NCBI GenBank assembly: GCA_910586625.1
Contig: CAJUIZ010000002.1
Location: 1-64,000 of the forward strand
Reading direction: 5' to 3'
Length of the DNA stretch: 64,000 nucleotides
Source: an uncultured Christensenellaceae bacterium
GTDB taxonomy: Bacteria; Bacillota; Clostridia; Christensenellales; CAG-314
Position 1 is the first letter of the stretch. Each line of letters starts with the position of its first letter. The position numbers and the translations under genes were made by a program. The notes beneath the pieces were generated by a model that saw only the letters and a program-made list of their open reading frames with translations, had not been told where the DNA came from and did not search any database. Below are positions 58,776 through 64,000 of the stretch, piece after piece.

Positions 58776-61700
58776 TATCTAATCCCCCTTTTAAGCACGA
58801 ACGCCAACGCTGCAAGAGTTGCTACAGCAGCTACTACCGCGCCGATTTCGGCTGCCGCAAGCGTTGCGCCGACGCTATGAGCCGTTTCCAGGTCGGCAGC
58901 TGCACCGTTTACAAAAGCTTCGAGAGCAGACTTAGCCGTGTTGTACGCCGTAAGGTCTACTTGCGCTTTTTCTTCTGCTGAAAGGGCGTTCAAAGCCGTT
59001 TCCGCCGCTTTAAGTTGATTGAACAGGGCTTCGCCCTTCTTGCCGTCGAGAGCGGCTATTGCGGCTTTGGCGGCTTCTACCTTGGTCTTGCTTGCAGCAA
59101 GTTGATCCACCGCAGCTTTTGCAATGTTTAACGCTTCGTCAATAGCTTCGACGGTCTTGGCCTGTGCGATTCCGTTTGCAGGAACTTCCACTCCCTTGCT
59201 AAGCGCGTACGCGGCAAGAGTTTGCGTTGCGGCGATGCGAGCGGATACGATATTTTCCATACTTTGTTTCGCCGTATTAAACGCGCTAAGCACTGCTTGT
59301 TCGGTAGTTGCAGCCGAAATACCGTTTGCAGGAACGTCAAGACCGTTCGTCGCAGCATAATCGGTTAATTCCTGTGTTTTAGCCGTTTTAAGCGCGTTTA
59401 AGCCTTCCGCAGTTATTTCCCATGCTGCCGACAAAGTCACGTCGCGCGCAGGCATAGGAATGTAATATTTCCTATCGGAGCTGTCATATTGCCAACTAAC
59501 CGATTGCCCGTCCAACGTCCAACCGATAAATTTGTAACCGCTTCTTGTAGGATCTTCGGGTTTAATAATCCATTGATTTGCAATAAGCTTACTCGTCGAA
59601 AGCGAAGAATCTCCGCCGAAATCGATTGTCAATGTATATTCAATCGATTGCCATACCGCAGTCAGAGTTGGGTTGGTATCTGGCATAGTTGTAAATTCGT
59701 ATTCGTTTCCGTTTAGTACCCACTTGACGAAGGTGGCGCCTTCCTTAGTGGGATTGGCAGGAGCAGTTACCGCCGCGCCAAACACCGCCTTAATAGGAGC
59801 GATCGTGCTTCCGCCGCCCGTATTAAAGGAAATCGTATATTCGATTGCGCGGTAGGTAGCCCTGTATTCGTTATCCTTGATTGCAGTTATTTCGTCAGAA
59901 GTAGATCTTACCGTATCTCCGTTTTTAACGTCCCACCAAGATATGGTAAAGTGCGCCTTGATAACTTCTATTCCGTCGCCTTCTTCGGGATGTTCGAGTT
60001 GTTCTACAAGTCCGTCGATGGAGAATTTCGTTCCCTTTTCTATATTAAACTCGTGCGGAATATCGTTAATCTTCAATGTGATAACCCACCAGTTGGGCGT
60101 CCATATAGCGTACAGCGTACAAGCGGAATTGACCTTTCCGTTAGGTTCGTAAACCTTTTCGCCGCCTTCTTCAGTAGCCCAGCCGGACATAACGTACATT
60201 TTACGAGTTACGTTTGTGGGTAATGCGTATTCCGTTCCTTGAGCAAGCGTACGCGTAACGTCGGGGACGTCATTGCCTTCGTCATCCTTGAAACCGTACT
60301 TCAACACAACCGTATAAGCATCGGCGGCTTTCGCCCACAATTCGGTATTATCGCTAACGGTAAGGCTATAAACTTGCTTGGTCATTGCCGAATCGCTAAA
60401 CAATCCTTGGAAAATCTTGTTTGCCACTTCAAAGCCTGCTTCTTCGAATAAAACCGACGGACTGCCGATAAACGTTCCGATAGTTTTTTCTATCGACTTA
60501 GTTTCTCCTGCGAAATGTATGGTTATTGTAGCCTTGTCCGTCCATACGGCAGTAAAAGTAACGTCTCCGTTAACGGTGTAGCTCGCGCCCGCATTGTAGG
60601 TGATTGTTCCGTCGCTCCATCCCACGAACAAGTGCTTGACGTACGTCATATCCGTTGCAAGGGGCAACGTGATAACGCTTTCTTCCGCAGCCGTTTTGTC
60701 ATCGTACAACGTAGACTCGTCCTTTAACGTTGCTCCGCCCAAATCGAAATGAACGGTTCTCATTGTAGCATAGTGAACGGTTAGTACTATGTTGGGGAAA
60801 TTAGCAGAATTCTTGTTAATACTAATCGTCGTCAAGCTGTACTCGTCGCCGTTGGCAGACGTGAAGCTTTGAACGGCAGAGCCTTGGGGGATAGTTCCGT
60901 GGAATTCCGTATTGCTTAAATCTAACGAAACGGAGCTTGCGCTACTGCTTACGTTAACGGTATGCGTCTTGTATGCGGTTCCGTCTTCCGTTTGGAAGGT
61001 TGCGGTAAACAAGTCGCCGAATACCGCTACAAGTTCAACGTTGTAGTTATCGATTCTGTAGCCTGCCGCCGTCGACGTTTGATAAGGTAAAGTTATATAT
61101 TGCGTTGCGTAGTCGAAGTCGGTACCGCCTATATTATACTTGTAACCGTTATAATCATTATAGATACTGTTAGTCGTCCACTTTTGGAAAACTTTACCTT
61201 CGGGAGCTTCCGGTATAGTTACTCCGTTATCAGCAAACTTATAGGTATAAGCCGCCGTACCTTTAGCGCGAGTCTTCTCCATATAAACTTGATCGCCCAC
61301 CTTGAAAGTTAGCGTAAAGCCGTCAAACTGCCAAACGGCGGTAAACACAATCTCTTCCAGTTGTTGTCCGTCTTTGACAAATTCTTCATTAAGTTTATAA
61401 GATTTACTTTGACCAGATGTATTCGTCAAATCTGCCAAATATTGTTTGCCGTTATTACAAGTCCAACCGGCAAAAACGTATCCGCCGACTTTCGTAGGCA
61501 TTTTAGCTGCGTCATAAGAAGAATAATGCGTATATAACGTATACGAATCCGTCGGCCTTTTAGTTTCGTTCTTAAATGCCGTATACGAATTTGTCGGGGC
61601 AACGCCGCCGTTCCAATCGTATACAATACTAATACCTTTTACAAAAACCGGTTTTACCGTTATATCTGACGTAGGCTTATACCAAGTATAGTTAGTAATT

Positions 61701-62695
61701 TTTTCATCGGTATCGGCCATTGCCCAACCGTCAAAAATGTAACCGCTCGGGTCGGTTGCCCCACTCCAACGATCGGATAGCTTTGAACCCAAATTAGCGC
61801 TTTTCTCTTTCTCAATAAGTAGCGTAGTATTTTCCAAACCGCTATCGGCAAGCAAAGTGCCTTCGGTAGTATAAGTTACCGTCCAATAATTGGCGGCCCA
61901 AGTTGCCGTAATCGTCGTAGGCGCGGTAACGGATACGGTATCGCCTGCTTGTTTCTTTTCTACTTCTCCGTCGCCGACCTGTACGTTCCATCCGTCAAAA
62001 GCATAATTGGATAACTTAAACTTACAATCCGGCAACGTGAAGGAAGAATCCTTTTCCACTTCCTGCGCGGGCATACTGCCGCTTGCGTTAAGTGTTGTGC
62101 CGTCAACGTGCGTAACAGAACCGCCATTAAAAGTTATTGCCGTAGGATTGGCAAGAATTGCGGATTTCTTATATGCAGTCCACGTCATCATATAGTTTTC
62201 GCCAGCAGCATTCAAAGAAGTTGAACTACTAATATAAATATAATTTTCAGAATTATAATCTTGTAAGTAATTGGAACCATAAAAATTTACAGCAGTATCC
62301 GATAGTGCGGCATCGGAGCGACTAACACTCAAATACTTGCTATTGGCAACATTGCAAAAACGCAAATAACTTCCCGACTTACTTAAAGTCCATAACATTT
62401 CGTTTTTAACTTCAGACGTTATTTTATCATTCTCTACTGTTACCTTCGTCAATGTTAGACTCGTTCCATTAGTAGTAATAGCATATGGACTCCCGCTATA
62501 ATTAGCAACTAACAAAATTTGTGCATCAACATTGCTATCTAATGTTACAGCACTTTGCTTTTTATACTCGAAGCCCAAGTCTGCCGCTTGCGCGGGAACA
62601 AGTCCCCCTCCCACAACAAAGGAAGCGACGAGCAACGCCGTTAAGCAAACCGCCGCTAACAGCGTTGTAAGCAACAGGTTCCTTTTCTTTGCCAT
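58775..62695 (-). CDS. Large surface protein with Listeria-Bacteroides-type repeats and C-terminal membrane anchor
   Basis: A 1306-residue secreted protein. A signal peptide (~1-38, cleaved near PAQA-AD) is followed by an N-terminal domain (~39-190) and then about ten beta-grasp-like repeats of the InlB B-repeat/List_Bact type (pattern GYxFDGW or YxFxGWxxxG ... xITAxW). Two ~75-residue helical FIVAR-like repeats come next (GLDVPANGISAATTEQAV, GVEVPANGIAQAKTVEAI). The protein ends in a TM helix and a short basic tail (FVLKRGIR). No LPXTG is visible, so membrane anchoring without sortase is likely. AAGGGGG precedes the ATG. Function may be adhesion. Confidence 0.85.
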   Translation of the reverse strand: MAKKRNLLLTTLLAAVCLTALLVASFVVGGGLVPAQAADLGFEYKKQSAVTLDSNVDAQILLVANYSGSPYAITTNGTSLTLTKVTVENDKITSEVKNEMLWTLSKSGSYLRFCNVANSKYLSVSRSDAALSDTAVNFYGSNYLQDYNSENYIYISSSTSLNAAGENYMMTWTAYKKSAILANPTAITFNGGSVTHVDGTTLNASGSMPAQEVEKDSSFTLPDCKFKLSNYAFDGWNVQVGDGEVEKKQAGDTVSVTAPTTITATWAANYWTVTYTTEGTLLADSGLENTTLLIEKEKSANLGSKLSDRWSGATDPSGYIFDGWAMADTDEKITNYTWYKPTSDITVKPVFVKGISIVYDWNGGVAPTNSYTAFKNETKRPTDSYTLYTHYSSYDAAKMPTKVGGYVFAGWTCNNGKQYLADLTNTSGQSKSYKLNEEFVKDGQQLEEIVFTAVWQFDGFTLTFKVGDQVYMEKTRAKGTAAYTYKFADNGVTIPEAPEGKVFQKWTTNSIYNDYNGYKYNIGGTDFDYATQYITLPYQTSTAAGYRIDNYNVELVAVFGDLFTATFQTEDGTAYKTHTVNVSSSASSVSLDLSNTEFHGTIPQGSAVQSFTSANGDEYSLTTISINKNSANFPNIVLTVHYATMRTVHFDLGGATLKDESTLYDDKTAAEESVITLPLATDMTYVKHLFVGWSDGTITYNAGASYTVNGDVTFTAVWTDKATITIHFAGETKSIEKTIGTFIGSPSVLFEEAGFEVANKIFQGLFSDSAMTKQVYSLTVSDNTELWAKAADAYTVVLKYGFKDDEGNDVPDVTRTLAQGTEYALPTNVTRKMYVMSGWATEEGGEKVYEPNGKVNSACTLYAIWTPNWWVITLKINDIPHEFNIEKGTKFSIDGLVEQLEHPEEGDGIEVIKAHFTISWWDVKNGDTVRSTSDEITAIKDNEYRATYRAIEYTISFNTGGGSTIAPIKAVFGAAVTAPANPTKEGATFVKWVLNGNEYEFTTMPDTNPTLTAVWQSIEYTLTIDFGGDSSLSTSKLIANQWIIKPEDPTRSGYKFIGWTLDGQSVSWQYDSSDRKYYIPMPARDVTLSAAWEITAEGLNALKTAKTQELTDYAATNGLDVPANGISAATTEQAVLSAFNTAKQSMENIVSARIAATQTLAAYALSKGVEVPANGIAQAKTVEAIDEALNIAKAAVDQLAASKTKVEAAKAAIAALDGKKGEALFNQLKAAETALNALSAEEKAQVDLTAYNTAKSALEAFVNGAAADLETAHSVGATLAAAEIGAVVAAVATLAALAFVLKRGIR

Positions 62696-62756
62696 ATTTG
62701 TTTTCCCCCTTAATACAAATCTCTCTCGTTGTTAGATATTAGCTTGATAGTAACTT

Positions 62757-62816
62757 ATATCGTACACAAATAATAATTTCACCAAACAATCACTTGTAAG
62801 CGTGATACGATGTAAT
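62757..62816 (-). repeat. Intergenic repeat, copy C (60 bp)
   Basis: On the minus strand it starts ATTACATCGTATCACG and ends GTGTACGATAT, as copies A and B do. It lies within the predicted leader of the large surface protein, 62 bases before its ATG. Confidence 0.7.
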
Positions 62817-63073
62817 TAAACACAGTCGAATTCCGTTAAATCCGATAAGTTGCTTGACTGCAACGGAACACGTTTGCACGGCTGTCGTACAGACTTGTCC
62901 GCGCGCTTCGCCAATCGATTCCGCAATGCTGCGAATAAAATAAAAATACGCTTGTCAAACGGCTGATAGATAGCCATTTCTACAAAGCGTACTGTGATAT
63001 AAAACAGCAATGCGGGTACAAATATGCCCCCGTTGTCTATTACTATATTAAGTTAATGGCTAAACATACTGTA
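62817..63073 (-). promoter_or_regulatory. Rest of the surface-protein leader (total ~370 nt)
   Basis: Between the predicted transcription start (~63067) and repeat C. No gene with credible codon use and no riboswitch motif were recognised. Confidence 0.4.
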
Positions 63074-63103
63074 ATTTTACTATAATAAACACGCACATGT
63101 CAA
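63074..63103 (-). promoter_or_regulatory. Promoter of the large surface protein gene
   Basis: Minus strand TTGACA (63103-63098), an 18-base spacer and TAAAAT (63079-63074), as in the opp promoter. Confidence 0.65.
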
Positions 63104-63151
63104 ATATTTGATAAACTTTTTACTTGAAAATTTTATTTTTACGTAAAAATA

Positions 63152-63177
63152 CGCTTCGAAACAAAAGTTTCGAAGCG
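63152..63177 (-). terminator. Terminator of the gene at the right edge
   Basis: An 11-bp perfect stem (CGCTTCGAAAC at 63152-63162 with 63167-63177), followed on the minus strand by TATTTTT. Confidence 0.75.
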
Positions 63178-63306
63178 CTGTTTAATTGCAACAAATATTT
63201 TAAGCGGAATGTTTTAGCGAATTTTTCGCCCGCTTCGACGACGCGCCGAAGGTTAGACGGCATTGAAAACAGTCAGTCGAAGGCTCATAATATCCGCTCG
63301 AAATAA

Positions 63307-64000
63307 TTACAGTTTGTCGGGCCAATCGGCGGCTACGTTGTTGAAATCGAAGAAACGGTATTTGATTGCATAGGTATTGCCGTCTTGATCGTGCGCGATA
63401 AGCGTTATACTTTGTTCCAAAGCCATCTTGGTTATTTCGCCCGTTGTCGAGTCCTTGTCGTATGCGACCTGTACGCGCAAAGCGTCGTAGGTCAACTTAC
63501 TGCCGTCTACCGCAAACTGACCGATAAAGGACGACTGACGCAGAATGGCTTGCGTTGCCGCGCCCATATCCGTATACTCGTAAATCACCCCGCGATAATC
63601 GCGCACGTCGCCGCTTACTTCCTTAAACTTAGTTACGTCAAGATTCTTGTAGGTGGCAAATGGTAAAGTGTCAAATTCCACTCCGCCCTGCGTTGTGCTT
63701 CCTTTCTGCGTAACGGTGGTAAGCGCGCCGTTAAGCTTGCTGCCCTGTACGGAGAACTCGTACGTCCAGCTTGTTACCACGTCCTTAGCGTTGGTAGATT
63801 GTCCGTCCGCTTTGTATATGATAAAGCGGAACTTACCCTTGTTGTTGGGCTGATAGTAACGGAAGCTCAACCAGCATTTGTAATCTGCAAGGGCGGCTAA
63901 CGTCTTGTCGTCAAAAATATCCGTTACGTCGTTAAGCCCCTTGATTATGTAGTAATAGGAAGTGGCTTGCGACGATGCGTCGAAGTTGAAAGACTGCGAA
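63307..64000 (-). CDS. 3' part of an unknown gene, cut by the window edge
   Basis: At least 231 codons read without a stop to base 64000, so the 5' end lies outside. A TTG at 63870 is not needed as a start. I do not recognise the protein; the text is rich in Tyr, Asp and beta-strands (KCWLSFRYYQPNNKGKFRFIIY, WTYEFSVQGSKL, RGVIYEYTDMGAATQAILRQSSF) and its style resembles the secreted proteins nearby. Whether it has a signal peptide cannot be seen. Confidence 0.65.
   Translation of the reverse strand, partial: SQSFNFDASSQATSYYYIIKGLNDVTDIFDDKTLAALADYKCWLSFRYYQPNNKGKFRFIIYKADGQSTNAKDVVTSWTYEFSVQGSKLNGALTTVTQKGSTTQGGVEFDTLPFATYKNLDVTKFKEVSGDVRDYRGVIYEYTDMGAATQAILRQSSFIGQFAVDGSKLTYDALRVQVAYDKDSTTGEITKMALEQSITLIAHDQDGNTYAIKYRFFDFNNVAADWPDKL

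Noticed and set aside
58775..62695. Sortase anchoring of the large surface protein
   Set aside because: No LPXTG-like motif precedes the C-terminal helix.
62816..63010. 64-codon minus-strand frame upstream of the surface protein
   Set aside because: It starts inside the leader, overlaps repeat C, has no ribosome binding site and its codon use is atypical.
1..64000. CRISPR arrays, prophage or transposase genes
   Set aside because: No regularly spaced direct repeats and no integrase, transposase, capsid or portal gene were found.

Overview
The window looks like the chromosome of an anaerobic, Gram-positive-type bacterium of the Firmicutes/Clostridia kind, with moderately low GC by eye. The evidence is a zinc-type S14, a DnaD/DnaI primosome pair, an adk-map-KOW-infA-rpmJ-rpsM-rpsK-rpsD-rpoA-rplQ order, lipobox lipoproteins, Listeria-Bacteroides-type surface repeats, and the O2/NO-defence enzymes rubrerythrin and flavodiiron protein. 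A gut Christensenellales-like lineage is a guess. Nothing indicates a plasmid, prophage, insertion sequence or CRISPR array.

Layout. 1-9.0 kb: a small unknown ORF, rubrerythrin, an MreB-like gene next to maf, an esterase, then a likely operon spoVB-like/mazG/dusB/trmL, and a PlsC-type acyltransferase. 9.3-15.6 kb: a PrsA/SurA-like lipoprotein, mfd, and divergent pth. Together with spoVB-mazG this is the well-known pth-mfd neighbourhood of sporulating Firmicutes, but spoVT and yabP/yabQ are not there. 15.6-17.6 kb: a small membrane zinc-ribbon protein, an XRE regulator and a flavodiiron protein. 17.7-19.7 kb: a secreted lipoprotein with GLUG-like repeats, whose promoter has a G10 tract between the -35 and -10 boxes and whose reading frame is cut by one in-frame amber codon.

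20.0-36.5 kb (minus strand): the complete S10-spc-alpha ribosomal protein superoperon, rpsJ to rplQ, with secY, adk, map, infA and rpoA, a clear promoter and a ~250-nt leader. L30, L24, S5 and L17 carry extra segments. 36.7-46.2 kb (minus): a DUF3899-like gene and an oligopeptide ABC transporter. OppD, OppF and OppC each contain a large inserted domain, and OppA carries an Ig-like domain; a ~450-nt leader precedes oppA. 46.9-49.0 kb: an M1-type metallopeptidase lipoprotein and ThpR. 49.5-57.6 kb: YcxB-like protein, a giant Rad50/SMC-like coiled-coil protein with degenerate ATPase motifs, divergent DnaD-repeat and DnaI helicase-loading genes, an MgtC-family gene behind a short upstream ORF, and a HAD phosphatase. 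57.7-58.1 kb: divergent tRNA-Ser(GCU) and tRNA-Asn(GUU). 58.2-64 kb: a small lipoprotein, a 1306-residue surface protein without LPXTG, and the 3' part of another gene that runs off the window.

The most interesting items are the homopolymer-spaced, potentially phase-variable promoter with the adjoining amber-interrupted lipoprotein, a three-copy intergenic repeat of 60-64 bp with inverted-repeat ends, the insert-laden Opp transporter, the degenerate Rad50-like protein beside the helicase-loader genes, and the upstream ORF before the mgtC-like gene. All functional assignments come from reading motifs by eye; no database search was run.
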